A stretch of DNA of 46,845 nucleotides, taken from assembly GCF_001815935.1 (NCBI RefSeq), contig NZ_KV823460.1, forward strand, positions 1-46,845. Direction: 5' to 3'. Under the pieces are notes generated by a model. That model was not told the DNA's origin and searched no databases. It saw only the letters and a list, made by a program, of their open reading frames with translations. Of this stretch, positions 1-9,257 are shown piece after piece. The DNA is from Corynebacterium sp. HMSC04H06. GTDB taxonomy: Bacteria > Actinomycetota > Actinomycetes > Mycobacteriales > Mycobacteriaceae. The position numbers were made by a program, and so were the translations under genes. The stretch's first letter is position 1; each line of letters opens with the position of its first letter.

Positions 1-3000
1 GGCGGGCGGCCGGGTTGGCGCCTTCGGCCAGCAGCTCGGCGGCGATTTCGCGGGTATCCCAGGTGCGCACGCCGCGGGCCTCGGCAGCGGCGACCAGCGG
101 ATCGTTGCCGCCCATCAGGCCGGTGCCGCGCACCCAGCCGATCTGAGCGTGCACCAGGCCCACGCGGTTGGCCCAGGCCGGTTCGCGGCGCCAACGGTTT
201 GCGACGGCATCGAGGGCCGCTTTGGCCTCGCCGTAGGCGCCGTCGCCGCCGAAGCGCCCGCGGTTGGGGCTGCCCGGTAAGACGACGTGGACGTGCTCCG
301 AGATCTCGGCGGTGTCGGCGATGAGCCGCTCCACCGACCACAGCAGCAGGCGCATCTGGCGCTCGCTGCCCGCGCCCGCCTCGGCCAGGGTGCCGGCCAC
401 GCGCGGCGCGGCGAACGGGAAGAGCAGGGTCGGCGTCAGCGCCGGCTTCACCAGGCGCACCTCGGCGCCGACGGTGCGGGTGTGCTCGCGGCCCACCCAG
501 TCGGCCAGGGCGTCGACATCGGCAAACGATGCCACATTACACGGCACGACCCACAGCGCCGCCTGGCCGCGGGCGTGGTCGCGGTAGAGGCGGGTAAAAA
601 AGTCCAGGCGCGCCTGGTCCAGCCGGGAGCTGGTCGCCACGACGGTCGCCCCGCCCCGCAGCAGCTCGGCGGTGATGGCCGCGGCAATGGAGCCCGGCGC
701 GGCGCCGGTTATCAGCGCGCAGTCGGCGGCGTAGTCGAGGCCGGCCGGGTCCGTCCGGGCCGCGGCGGCGAGCTCCGGGTAACCGGCGTACTCGGCGATG
801 CGGGCGACCTCCTCGCCGGTCGCCGTCACATCGCCGCGGCCCTGAGCGGCGTCCTCGCGCGCCGAGGCCCAGCGGTCGTCGAGCAGGAGTGCCCGCGCCG
901 GGTCGAAGGCTGGGCGCACGAAGTCGGCCCAGCCCGCGCCCAGCTCGCGGTCGACGGCTTGGGCGAGTTCGCGCGCGTTTTCGCCTCCCGCGCCGACACC
1001 ATCATCCTGGCCCTCCGTGCTGGCTGCCTCCGGATCCAGCCGCTCGACGAGGTCGCGGGCGTTGGCGGTTAAGGCATCGGTGAGCTCGCGCAGGGCGGCC
1101 GGGTCAGCGGTGGCAGCCGCGGCCGCGGCCGGTTCCGGCAGCTGGGTGGTGATTCCGGCGGTGTGGACGGCGGCATCGATAGCCGCGTCGAGGCCGGCGG
1201 GCAGGCTGGCTAGCTCGCCGCCACGCAGGGAGGCGCCGGGGCGGGTGCCGTCGACCAGGTGGGCGAGCACGCGGTCCAGCCAGCCGGGGCCCAAGCCCCA
1301 GCGGCCGCGCACGCGTTCGGAAACATACGAGGTCGGCTGCGCGGCCGGGCCGGTGAGATCGCGCAGGCAGGCCTCCACCTGCGGGTGGAGCACCGGCCCG
1401 AAGGCCTGGTAGCCGCGGGCCTGCCGGTCGACTAGCTCGCCCAGGCTGGCCAGGTCGAGGTCGGCGGCGCCATCGATGGCGGCAATCCCCAGTTCGGTCG
1501 AGATATCCAGCAGCAGCTGGTTGCGCCTGGACGACTGGCCCTCCACCAGGGACTCGATGGTGTCTTCCGGCCGCAGCTGGTCGAGGCGCACCTTGGTCCA
1601 GGCGGCCACCAGCAGGCGGAGGGCGTCGCTGGCCAGCAGCGGCCGGTCCGCCGGAGTGTCTGTGGCGGCCGGCTGCTCTGGTGCGGTCGCCGGCGCGGCT
1701 ACCGGCTCCGGCTCCGTCTCGGGCTCCGGTTCTAGTTCCGGCTCCGGTTCCGGTGCGGGCTCGGGGTCGGCATCGGTGGCAAAGACGACAGCCTGGTCGC
1801 GCTCGGCATTGAGAACCTCCACCCGTGCCGCGCCCGGGTGCTGGCGCAGCATATTGGCCAGGGTGGGCGCGCTGGCCACGCCGATTTCGACAAAGCGCTC
1901 AACTCCCAGCGGCCCCAGCGCCAAATCCTGGGTCTCGATCCAGCGCACCGGGGAGGCGAACTGCCAGGCCAAAAGCTCCACCAGAAGGGTGCGGCCGCGC
2001 TGCTGGGCCGGCTGCGTGCGGGCCACGGACAGCCACGGCGAGTCCACGACCTCCTCCATGGCCTGGATGAACTCCTCGCCCAGGTCGAAGGGGCGGGCCA
2101 CCAGGTTGGGGATGTAGCGGCCGATCAGCCGGTCCAGGTCTATATCCGCCGGGATGAGCTGGTCCAGGTGCCGGCGGAAATCGTCCACCCCGTCGCGCAG
2201 GCGGGAGGAGTGGAAGGGCACGTCCGCGCCGGGGATGAGGACGAAGGCGCGCTCGCCGCGGGAGGCGGCATCGGCTTCCAGGGCGCGCAGCCCGGCGCGC
2301 GTGCCCGCCACGGCGTACTGCTTGCCCTTGACGTTGTAGTTGACGATCTCCAGGAACTCGCCCGTAATCGCCGACAGCTGGCCGACGTAGTCGAAGACGT
2401 CCGTGTCCGACATGCCCATCTTGTGCGGGCGCAGCGCCGCCAGCCCGTAGTTGGAGTTGCCGTCGCCGTCCCGCGGGACAAGACGGTGCATGGTCAGCCC
2501 GCGCTGGTAGACGATCTCGATGACCGCCTCCACCGAGAGCACGTCCGCGAAGGCGGCCAACGCGTTGTACTCGCCCACCGAGTGCCCCGCGAAGAAGGCG
2601 TGCTCGGCCAGCACCCCGGCCTCGCGCAGCTGGGCGACCTGCGCGCAGCCCAGCGTGGCCATGGCCACCTGGGTGAACTGGGTCAGGTACAGCACCCCGT
2701 CGGGGTGGGAGAAGCTTTCGCCGGCCACCTGCACCTCGTGCGGGTTGCGGCGCACGATGTCCAGGATGGAAAAGCCCAGCGCCTGCCGGGTATGTGCGTC
2801 GGCGCGGTCCCAGACCGCGCGCGCGGCCGGGGACGCGGCATAAGCTGCCATCCCTATGCCGGGCGACTGGATGCCCTGCCCGGGGAAGGCGTACCACGTC
2901 ACCGGTGCGGCCAGCTGGGCGGTCGCCTCCAGCACGGGAATGCCGCCCACGGTGGCGGTGACGGTGCGCACTTCCCCGCCGGCGGCCTGCCCGGTCCGCG

Positions 3001-6000
3001 CGGTGGAAAACTCCACGGTCTGCCCCGGCAGGACCGGGGCCAGCAGGCGCGCGTGCCAGCCCACGATGTTCTCCCCGGCGGCCAGCTGCGCCAGCGCCGA
3101 GGTCCACATGCCGTGGACAATCGGGCCTTGGGGCAGGCCTGCCGCCCGCGCCAGGTTCTCGTCGGTGTGGATGGGGTTGAAGTCGCCGGTGACCTGGGCG
3201 AAAGGCCGCATGCTCTCCGGCGCGATAACCGCCACCTGGCCGCGGCTTAATAGCGGGGTCGGGCGGGCGGCCGGGTCCGTGACGTCCAATGCCGGCAGCT
3301 CGTCGGCCCCAGCCGTGCCGGGGATGAGGAAGCGCTCGGTCAGCGTTGCCAGGTGCTGGTGCCCGCTCACGATGCCGACGTGAACCTCCAGCACCCGTCC
3401 CCGCGCGGTGGCCAGGTCACGGGTCAGGTGGGCCTTGGCGCTGACCTGCGCGCCGTGCTGCGGAAGCTCGGAGTGCAGGCGCACCGCGTGCTCCAGGTGT
3501 ACCAGCCGCAGCAGCCCCTCGACGGCGTCGGTGTCCGCGATGACCGCGAAGATGGCCGGCCAGGCCGGCCCCACCAGCGCGTCGGCGGCCGGACCGGAGG
3601 CGCCAGCCGGGCCGCTCTCGTCCGACAGGTAGCCCGCGGTCACGGTCTGGTAGTCCACGGTGTTCAGCGTCGTCGACCACGCCGCCGCCCCGCCGACAAC
3701 CTCGGGCAGCTGCCCGCCGGCGGCCCGGCGCGCCAGCTCCCGCATGGCCCCACCAGCCGAATCCGCGCCCACGACGGGCACGGTCGCCGCCTCCGGCAGC
3801 GCCACCGTAACTCCCAGGCCGGGCACGCGGAATCCCCCGTCGAGACCTGCTTCCAGGCCCAGCCGGCGCGCCGGGTTGGCCACCGGGTGGCCAGCCCAGT
3901 CCCAGGCCGGCGCGGACAGGATGCGCTCGCGCTCGCTCGCCGCGGGGCAGGTGAACTCCGCGCGGGCGGCCGCGGCGGCCACGAACCGCCCCAGCAGCTC
4001 GGCGACCGGCTCGTCCACGCGATCAATCCCGGCCACGGAGCGCGGCGACGGGATGATGGAGACGGCATCTGCCGGGTAGCGGGCATCGTGGGCCTGCCAC
4101 AGCGAATCCGTGCGCCACCACCAGCGCACGTCCTCGTCGATGACCGGCACGAAGTTGGCGGGCTTGCCGGGGCCTTTGAGGAGATCGATAAACCAGGCGG
4201 CATCGGTAGCGCTCACGTGCTGGGTGTCGGCCTGCGGGTAGGTCGCCAGCAGGTCGGCCAGGTTTCCGACGTCCAGCTCGCCGGCGGGCAGCTGGGAGGC
4301 GAACTCGCCGTGGTCGGCGGGGTGCAGGCGGGCCTCGGCGCGCAGGAGCATCTGTGCGAAGCGGGCGCGCCAGGAGTCGTCCGCCCACTCGCCGCGGTGG
4401 GACAGCTCGAGGTAGCGCTCCAGCCAGCGCCGGTAGGTCAGGCTGGTCAGGTCCCCGAAATATGGCTTGCAGGTGGCGTCCAAGGCGCTAATGATTTCAG
4501 CGCGGTGGGCGCGGACGGCATCGGCGTCGCCGGCCACGGCGTCCAGCAGCCGGCCGGCCTGGGCAAAGGAATTGTCCACCTCGTGGATGTCGGCGCCCAG
4601 CTGCGAGCGGCCCGAAGACATGCCGGCGCGGGCGGTGCCGGCCGCGATGAAGCCCTCTGTACCGGCGGCTGCGACGAGGGCGCGCTTGACAGCCGGGGAC
4701 GTGGTCGCCTCCCGAGTGGCCATGGCGGCGGTGCCGACCAGGATGGCGTCGACCGGCATGTCCGGACGCCCGTAGGCGCGCGCCCACTCGCCGGTCAGGT
4801 AGTCCGCACCGCGCTCCGGCGTGCCGATGCCGCCGCCGACGGCCAAGTAGACGTTCTCCGCGGCGCGGATGCGCGCGTAGGTGGCCAGCAGCAGCTCGTC
4901 TAGGTCCTCCCAGGAGTGGTGCCCACCGGCCAGGCCGCCCTCCAGCTGCATGATGACGGGGGCGGGGGCCACCGCGCGCGCGATCTCCAGCACCTTATCG
5001 ACGTGGTGCACCGCGCCGGGCTTGAAGGCCACCCAGGGGATGTTGCCCTCCCGCAGGCTCCGGTAAAGCTCCACCGCCTCGTCCAGCGGCGGGATGCCCG
5101 CCGAGCACACGATGCCGTTGACCGGCGCCCCGTTCGCCCGCGCGGTGGGCACCTGCCGCTTGCCCGCCACCTGGTGGCGCCATTGTCGGGGGTTGAGGTA
5201 GAGCGCGTTGAACTGCGCGTTCACGCCCGGGGCGAGGTGCTCGCGCAGGTAGTCGAGGTTGTCCCCGAGCAGTTGGTCCGTGACCTGCCCGCCGCCGGCG
5301 AGCTCGGCCCAGTACCCGGCGTTGGCCGCGGCCGCCACGATGGCCGGGTCCACCGTGGTAGGCGTCATGCCGGCCAGTAGCACGGCCTGGTAGCCGGTCA
5401 GGCGGGTAAAGCGGGTCACCAGCTCGCCGCCCGCAGTGATGCGCGGGGCGAAATCGCGGTACGGGCGGGGCGGGGCCAGCTGGTGACCGGGGTCGATAAG
5501 GCGGGCCTGCCCTTCCGCGGTGCCGACCGCGAGCACCCCGATGCCGCGCCCCTCCACGATCTTCTCGGTCAGGGGGCGCACGCCTTCTTCCGGGCCGATC
5601 TCCAGGATCCACCGCGCGCCGGCGTCGACGAGGCGGCCGACCTGCGCCGGCCAGTCGATGACGTCGGTGAGCACCGCGCGGGCGGCCCGCTCGGCCAAGC
5701 CCGTGTCCAGGCCCACCTGCTGGGCCCAGTCCACGACCTGCTCCACGGCCTCACTCATGCGCGGGTGGTGGAAGGCCGCGGCCACCTTGAGCGGGCGCGC
5801 CTCTACCCCCAGGGCGCGGGCGACGGCGAGGTTGTCGGCGGGCGGGCCGGACAGGACGGCATCGCGGGCGCTGTTGTGCAGGCCGATGACCGTGTCCGCG
5901 CCGGTTTCGCGGAGGGCGGCGGCGATGTCGTGCGGGTCCGCGTTGATAGCGACCATGGGGGCCGCGGCGCGGTCGCGGACCAGGCCGTAGCGCCGCGCCG

Positions 6001-6424
6001 TGTGCGTCATCGCCGCGCCGATGAGCTGGGCTATAGCCAGCATCTCCGCGCGGCCGGCGGTGCCGTCCAGGCCGTCCAGCGCGAATTCGGCCAGCCGGCC
6101 TTGGGAGTGGCCGGCGACGGCGACGGCATCGTTAAGCTCCAGGCCCTGGGCGGCCAGGGCGTCGAGCAGGTTCAGCTGTGCCAGGAAGATGCCGGGCACG
6201 GAAACCTCGGGGGCGCTGAGATCCCAGGCCGGCGGCTGCTGCGCCCAGTCGAAGGGGTGGAAGCCGCGTGGGCGCCGACCGGCCAGCTCGGCGGCCAGCG
6301 GCTCCAGGATCTGCGCGGCCTGGTCCACCGTGGCGCGCAGGTCGGCGCCGGCGCCGCGTAACGAGTCGGCCCAAGAAAAACCCTGTCCCGAAAAGGACAG
6401 GGCGAAAGGTTCACGAGGATTCAC
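1..6424 (-). CDS. fas: Type I fatty acid synthase, N-terminal two thirds (runs off window)
   Basis: Multifunctional cytosolic enzyme for de novo synthesis of long-chain acyl-CoA. About 2141 residues are present, against roughly 3000 in the family. The visible order fits bacterial FAS I: acetyltransferase (GHSQG, Ser about residue 107), FMN-type enoyl reductase (about 340-570, with GLAGGHHSWED), hotdog dehydratase (FNPIHTDE about 1081, then IVHGMW), malonyl/palmitoyl transferase (GHSVGEY about 1280), carrier domain (GQSSRRNQ, likely phosphopantetheine Ser about 1631) and the start of the ketoreductase (ITGAAPGSIA about 1906). The ketosynthase lies outside the window. The start is GTG at 6424, preceded by AAAGGAG with nine bases spacing. 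A Pro/Glu-rich linker separates the second transferase from the carrier domain. Whether this is the FasA or FasB type cannot be told from this part. Family identity is certain from the domain order. Confidence 0.97.
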   Translation of the reverse strand, partial: MNPREPFALSFSGQGFSWADSLRGAGADLRATVDQAAQILEPLAAELAGRRPRGFHPFDWAQQPPAWDLSAPEVSVPGIFLAQLNLLDALAAQGLELNDAVAVAGHSQGRLAEFALDGLDGTAGRAEMLAIAQLIGAAMTHTARRYGLVRDRAAAPMVAINADPHDIAAALRETGADTVIGLHNSARDAVLSGPPADNLAVARALGVEARPLKVAAAFHHPRMSEAVEQVVDWAQQVGLDTGLAERAARAVLTDVIDWPAQVGRLVDAGARWILEIGPEEGVRPLTEKIVEGRGIGVLAVGTAEGQARLIDPGHQLAPPRPYRDFAPRITAGGELVTRFTRLTGYQAVLLAGMTPTTVDPAIVAAAANAGYWAELAGGGQVTDQLLGDNLDYLREHLAPGVNAQFNALYLNPRQWRHQVAGKRQVPTARANGAPVNGIVCSAGIPPLDEAVELYRSLREGNIPWVAFKPGAVHHVDKVLEIARAVAPAPVIMQLEGGLAGGHHSWEDLDELLLATYARIRAAENVYLAVGGGIGTPERGADYLTGEWARAYGRPDMPVDAILVGTAAMATREATTSPAVKRALVAAAGTEGFIAAGTARAGMSSGRSQLGADIHEVDNSFAQAGRLLDAVAGDADAVRAHRAEIISALDATCKPYFGDLTSLTYRRWLERYLELSHRGEWADDSWRARFAQMLLRAEARLHPADHGEFASQLPAGELDVGNLADLLATYPQADTQHVSATDAAWFIDLLKGPGKPANFVPVIDEDVRWWWRTDSLWQAHDARYPADAVSIIPSPRSVAGIDRVDEPVAELLGRFVAAAAARAEFTCPAASERERILSAPAWDWAGHPVANPARRLGLEAGLDGGFRVPGLGVTVALPEAATVPVVGADSAGGAMRELARRAAGGQLPEVVGGAAAWSTTLNTVDYQTVTAGYLSDESGPAGASGPAADALVGPAWPAIFAVIADTDAVEGLLRLVHLEHAVRLHSELPQHGAQVSAKAHLTRDLATARGRVLEVHVGIVSGHQHLATLTERFLIPGTAGADELPALDVTDPAARPTPLLSRGQVAVIAPESMRPFAQVTGDFNPIHTDENLARAAGLPQGPIVHGMWTSALAQLAAGENIVGWHARLLAPVLPGQTVEFSTARTGQAAGGEVRTVTATVGGIPVLEATAQLAAPVTWYAFPGQGIQSPGIGMAAYAASPAARAVWDRADAHTRQALGFSILDIVRRNPHEVQVAGESFSHPDGVLYLTQFTQVAMATLGCAQVAQLREAGVLAEHAFFAGHSVGEYNALAAFADVLSVEAVIEIVYQRGLTMHRLVPRDGDGNSNYGLAALRPHKMGMSDTDVFDYVGQLSAITGEFLEIVNYNVKGKQYAVAGTRAGLRALEADAASRGERAFVLIPGADVPFHSSRLRDGVDDFRRHLDQLIPADIDLDRLIGRYIPNLVARPFDLGEEFIQAMEEVVDSPWLSVARTQPAQQRGRTLLVELLAWQFASPVRWIETQDLALGPLGVERFVEIGVASAPTLANMLRQHPGAARVEVLNAERDQAVVFATDADPEPAPEPEPELEPEPETEPEPVAAPATAPEQPAATDTPADRPLLASDALRLLVAAWTKVRLDQLRPEDTIESLVEGQSSRRNQLLLDISTELGIAAIDGAADLDLASLGELVDRQARGYQAFGPVLHPQVEACLRDLTGPAAQPTSYVSERVRGRWGLGPGWLDRVLAHLVDGTRPGASLRGGELASLPAGLDAAIDAAVHTAGITTQLPEPAAAAAATADPAALRELTDALTANARDLVERLDPEAASTEGQDDGVGAGGENARELAQAVDRELGAGWADFVRPAFDPARALLLDDRWASAREDAAQGRGDVTATGEEVARIAEYAGYPELAAAARTDPAGLDYAADCALITGAAPGSIAAAITAELLRGGATVVATSSRLDQARLDFFTRLYRDHARGQAALWVVPCNVASFADVDALADWVGREHTRTVGAEVRLVKPALTPTLLFPFAAPRVAGTLAEAGAGSERQMRLLLWSVERLIADTAEISEHVHVVLPGSPNRGRFGGDGAYGEAKAALDAVANRWRREPAWANRVGLVHAQIGWVRGTGLMGGNDPLVAAAEARGVRTWDTREIAAELLAEGANPAAR

Positions 6425-6448
6425 GGTGAGCTGCTCCTTTTACAGGTT

Positions 6449-6458
6449 GGTGCTCACC
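6449..6458. promoter_or_regulatory. Inverted repeat GGTG-CT-CACC just upstream of fas
   Basis: A short dyad 25 bases before the fas start codon. It lies just downstream of a possible -10 (TAGCCT on the minus strand). It is a candidate operator for a FasR-type regulator. This is inference only: I do not have a reliable consensus to compare with. Confidence 0.3.
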
Positions 6459-6473
6459 TAAGGCTAGTGGAGA

Positions 6474-6489
6474 TTCCGGCGCGCCGGAA
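6474..6489. promoter_or_regulatory. Perfect 16-bp palindrome between the SPFH gene and fas
   Basis: TTCCGGCGCGCCGGAA is fully self-complementary. It lies in the 76-bp gap between the stop of the SPFH gene and the fas start. It has no T-tract on its downstream (minus) side, so it looks more like an operator or a weak hairpin than a classical terminator. Confidence 0.4.
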
Positions 6490-6500
6490 AAACAAACTCA

Positions 6501-7616
6501 CTAGTCGTCGTTGCGCCACTCCCCGTGCTTGTCGCGCAGCGCCTGGAAGGCGTCGCGGACGGAGTGGATACCGTTCTCGTTGGCCCAGTCGGCGGCCTGA
6601 CCGCGCACGTCGCTGGTACTCGGCAGGCTGGGCTTTTGGGCAGGGCTGGCGGAGCTGGTCTCCCGCTCCGGGTTGCTGCGGGTGCGCGGGCGTTGGCTGG
6701 AAGAAGACTTGTTCGGCTTGTCCAGGCTGTCCAGGGCGTGGTTGCTCATCAGCACGTCGCGCATTCCCTCGAAAAGATCCCCCATGCCGGCCGGGTTGGA
6801 CGGCATGTAGAGCACGGAGGCGTTGCCGTTGGAGGAAACGTCCACCATGGCGTCCAGGTACTGGGAGACCAGCATGAGGGCCTCGGGGGATTCCTCGACG
6901 CCGGCGTTGCGCAGCATCTCGTACTGGGCCGCGATGCCCTCGACGATCTCCTTGCGCTGGTCGGCCACGCCGCGGCCCTGCAGCTTGCGGGCCTCGGCCG
7001 CGCCCTCGGCTTCCTTGACCACGCGGATTTTTTCGGCCTCCGCCTGGGCCACGGCGGCCTCCCGCTCGCGCTGGGCGGCGTTGATGGAGTTCATGGATTC
7101 GCGCACACGCTCGTCCGGGCGGATGTCGGTGACCAGGGTATTGACGAAGTGCCAGCCATAGGCCGCCATGTTGTCACGCAGGGACTCGGCCACGTTCTGG
7201 GCGATGGTGTCCTTGGAGGAAAAGGAGTCATCCAAGTTCATGTTCGCCACGGAGGAACGCACGTTGTCCTGGACGTAGGCCACGATCTGCTGGTCCGGGC
7301 TGGACAGGGTGTAGTAGGCCTCGCGCTCGCGGCCCTGGACGACCTGGTACTGGACCGCCACGGGGATCTGGACGAAGACGTTGTCCTTGGTCTTGGTCTC
7401 CACCATCACGTCGAGCTGGCGGACCTGCAGGTTAATCTTTTCGCGTACCCGGTCGACGAAGGGGACCTTGAAATGCAGACCCGCATGCGCCACCCCCTGG
7501 TACTTGCCCAGCCGCTCCAGGATGGCGGCCTCCTTGGTGCGGACGATGAAGTATCCGTCGAACAACGTCAGAATGACGATGAGGACGATGATGCCAATTA
7601 GGAGTAGCGTGCTCAC
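6501..7616 (-). CDS. SPFH/stomatin-prohibitin family membrane protein
   Basis: 371 residues. A single hydrophobic segment at about residues 2-23 anchors the protein. The SPFH/band-7 domain follows (about 25-200, with AAILERLGKYQGVAHAGLHF and NLDDSFSSKD), then an Ala/Glu-rich coiled coil (about 190-240) and a Ser/Pro/Arg-rich disordered tail. Family members form membrane-associated oligomers, organise membrane domains and often partner with NfeD-type proteins; no nfeD gene is adjacent here. I chose GTG at 7616, preceded by AGAAAGG, because it places the membrane segment at the N-terminus. The frame is open a further 89 codons upstream, but that part looks non-coding. The gene lies in the same orientation as fas, 76 bp upstream of it. 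The family call is firm; the cellular role is unknown. Confidence 0.9.
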   Translation of the reverse strand: MSTLLLIGIIVLIVILTLFDGYFIVRTKEAAILERLGKYQGVAHAGLHFKVPFVDRVREKINLQVRQLDVMVETKTKDNVFVQIPVAVQYQVVQGREREAYYTLSSPDQQIVAYVQDNVRSSVANMNLDDSFSSKDTIAQNVAESLRDNMAAYGWHFVNTLVTDIRPDERVRESMNSINAAQREREAAVAQAEAEKIRVVKEAEGAAEARKLQGRGVADQRKEIVEGIAAQYEMLRNAGVEESPEALMLVSQYLDAMVDVSSNGNASVLYMPSNPAGMGDLFEGMRDVLMSNHALDSLDKPNKSSSSQRPRTRSNPERETSSASPAQKPSLPSTSDVRGQAADWANENGIHSVRDAFQALRDKHGEWRNDD

Positions 7617-7642
7617 GCGCGGCCTTTCTGCTTTCGGTTCGG

Positions 7643-7664
7643 GTTTTCGGAGCTGTTTTCGGAG
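7643..7664. repeat. Tandem 10-bp direct repeat in the SPFH 5' region
   Basis: GTTTTCGGAG occurs twice with a 12-bp period, 27-48 bases upstream of the SPFH start codon. A looser third copy may follow. It could be a regulator half-site array or chance. Confidence 0.4.
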
Positions 7665-7665
7665 A

Positions 7666-7671
7666 ATTCTA
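7666..7671 (-). promoter_or_regulatory. Possible -10 element of the SPFH gene
   Basis: On the minus strand this reads TAGAAT, a match to the corynebacterial TANNNT -10, about 50 bases before the GTG start. No convincing -35 was seen. Confidence 0.3.
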
Positions 7672-7788
7672 TTGCACCGATCAACTCTCAGTCTGGCACA
7701 TTCGCCGCCGATGCGCGAGGGAGCCCCGCCCAGCGCGTACGCCGCGCACAGCCGGGGCTGCCCTACCCGGATGGGGTGTGGCTCCGCA

Positions 7789-8289
7789 ATGGATGAACTC
7801 AACGTCCACTCGACGGAGGGCTTTGACATGATCGAGTCCATCACCCCGGGCGAGAACGACAAGCAGGTCGTCATCAAATTCAAGCAGACCTACCCGTGGT
7901 GGCAGGACACGTACTCCTTCCTGCTGCCGCCGCAGGTCGACTCGGCCGGCGAGTTCGACGCGACCGGCTGGCCTCCATACACTCCAACGACCTGGACTAC
8001 GAGGAGGACCTGCCGGGACTCCTTCGGCGAGCTCATCTCCTTCGATCCGGAAAAGGCCAAGCAGCTGCTCGACGATGCCGGCTGGGCCCCAGGCTCCGAC
8101 GGCACCCGCGAGAAGGACGGCCAGCCGCTGGCCCTGCGCTACGTGCTCACCTGCGACGGCCCGGGGATCAAGGCGGAGGCTTCCGCCACCCAGAAGGCCA
8201 ACCAGTTGGAGAAGGAGGCGCTGGCCAACTTCGGTGCCAAGTCCCTGGGCAGCGTCGAGGTCGAAAACGTCGGCTACGTCAGAGAATAG
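7789..8289 (+). pseudogene. Decayed remnant of a peptide-type ABC substrate-binding protein (SBP family 5)
   Basis: The translation resembles internal pieces of oligopeptide/dipeptide-binding lipoproteins: a segment around GFDMIESI and KFKQTYPWW, then FDPEKAKQLLDDAGW. Pieces of about 60 and 90 residues replace a protein normally over 500 residues long. Between them the homologous reading changes frame. LHSNDLDYEEDLP is readable in another frame near 7972-8015, and the original frame resumes at about 8020, so at least two lesions lie there. There is no signal peptide, lipobox or upstream ribosome binding site, and no permease or ATPase genes are nearby. I read it as the residue of a lost peptide-uptake gene. 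The exact edges are uncertain. Confidence 0.75.
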
Positions 8290-8299
8290 TAACCTAGCC

Positions 8300-8371
8300 A
8301 CCCGCAAACGCCGAACACCCGCCCGCTGCCTCCTAGAGACTAGGAGAGCTAGCGAGCGGGTGTTTGCGGGT
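8300..8371 (-). terminator. Hairpin between pflA and the pseudogene
   Basis: The arms ACCCGCAAAC plus AACACCCGC pair with GCGGGTGTTTGCGGGT across a short bulge, giving a stem of about 16 bp. It starts 11 bases after the pflA stop and probably ends the pfl operon transcript. There is no strong T-tract, so its efficiency is uncertain. Confidence 0.6.
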
Positions 8372-8381
8372 TATAAGGGAA

Positions 8382-9251
8382 TTAGTAGACCGTGAAGCCT
8401 TTGGCTCGGAAGACGTCGCGGATAGCTTCGACATCCTCTGCAGCCGGGGGCTTGGTGTCTTCCAATGTGTAGGGATAACCCAGCTCACGCCACTTGTCGG
8501 CGCCCATGTTATGGAACGGAAGGACCTCAACGCGTTCCACGTTGTTGGGCCACCGTGCCACGATGTTGGCGACGTTCTGGACGTTTTCTGGGCTATCCGT
8601 CAGGTCGGGGACGACCACAAAGCGGATCCACACCGGCTTGTTTGCTGCCGAGAGCCGGTCACCGAAATCGATGGTCGGCTGCAGTTCACGCCGCGTGACT
8701 TCTTTGTAAGTCTTCTCATCGCCTGCCTTGACATCCAGCAGAACCAGGTCGATGTTGTCCAGGTCCTCGTCGCGCACGCGCGCCCCGAGGAAACCGGAGG
8801 TATCGATGGTGGTGTGGATGCCGGCATCATGCACTTCCTTGAGCACCCGGCGGGTGAACGCCGTCTGGAACAGCGCCTCCCCACCGGAGATGGTCAACCC
8901 GCCGCCGGAGGCGTCGAAGATGGGCTTGTAGCGCTTGACGCGCTTGACCACGTCTTCGACTTTCTCCAGAGAACCGGTCTTCATCTCGAAGGTGTCAGGA
9001 TTGTGGCAGTACTGGCAGCGGAGCGGGCAACCGGACATGAACATGGTCATGCGGGTACCCGGACCGTCGACCGAGGTCACCAGTTCCCACGAGTGCACCA
9101 AGCCGACGTCGCCAGTGCGGCGGGCTTCCATGAGCTCGGGGCGGGTGATTTGGTCGAGTTCGTTGTCCCCACCCAGGCCCGCGGCGACGCCGCGAACCTT
9201 TTCGCCTTCTTCTGGTTGGAGGGTAACAACACCAGTAACGCCATCAGCCAT
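8382..9251 (-). CDS. pflA: Pyruvate formate-lyase activating enzyme (radical SAM)
   Basis: 289 residues. This enzyme uses a [4Fe-4S] cluster and S-adenosylmethionine to abstract a hydrogen from the glycyl-radical Gly of pyruvate formate-lyase. The cluster motif CPLRCQYC (Cys75, Cys79, Cys82) is intact, preceded by SVDGPGTR and followed by SGGEALFQ, typical of PflA. The N-terminus extends about 45 residues beyond the E. coli type. The ATG at 9251 lies only 6 bp after the stop of the glycyl-radical gene and has no good Shine-Dalgarno sequence, which suggests translational coupling. An internal ATG at residue 41 would give the usual length. Third gene of the operon pflB core, glycyl-radical protein, pflA. 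Its target here must be the separate 83-residue protein. Confidence 0.95.
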   Translation of the reverse strand: MADGVTGVVTLQPEEGEKVRGVAAGLGGDNELDQITRPELMEARRTGDVGLVHSWELVTSVDGPGTRMTMFMSGCPLRCQYCHNPDTFEMKTGSLEKVEDVVKRVKRYKPIFDASGGGLTISGGEALFQTAFTRRVLKEVHDAGIHTTIDTSGFLGARVRDEDLDNIDLVLLDVKAGDEKTYKEVTRRELQPTIDFGDRLSAANKPVWIRFVVVPDLTDSPENVQNVANIVARWPNNVERVEVLPFHNMGADKWRELGYPYTLEDTKPPAAEDVEAIRDVFRAKGFTVY

Positions 9252-9257
9252 GGTTTT

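Noticed and set aside
1899..3107. Long minus-strand frame (402 codons) inside fas
   Set aside because: It is an out-of-frame reading of fas; the true frame contains the transferase and dehydratase motifs across the same stretch.
1838..3250. Long plus-strand open frame (470 codons) opposite fas
   Set aside because: It mirrors the fas coding strand in GC-rich DNA. The protein is Arg/Gly/His-rich with no family motif, and there is no promoter or ribosome binding site.
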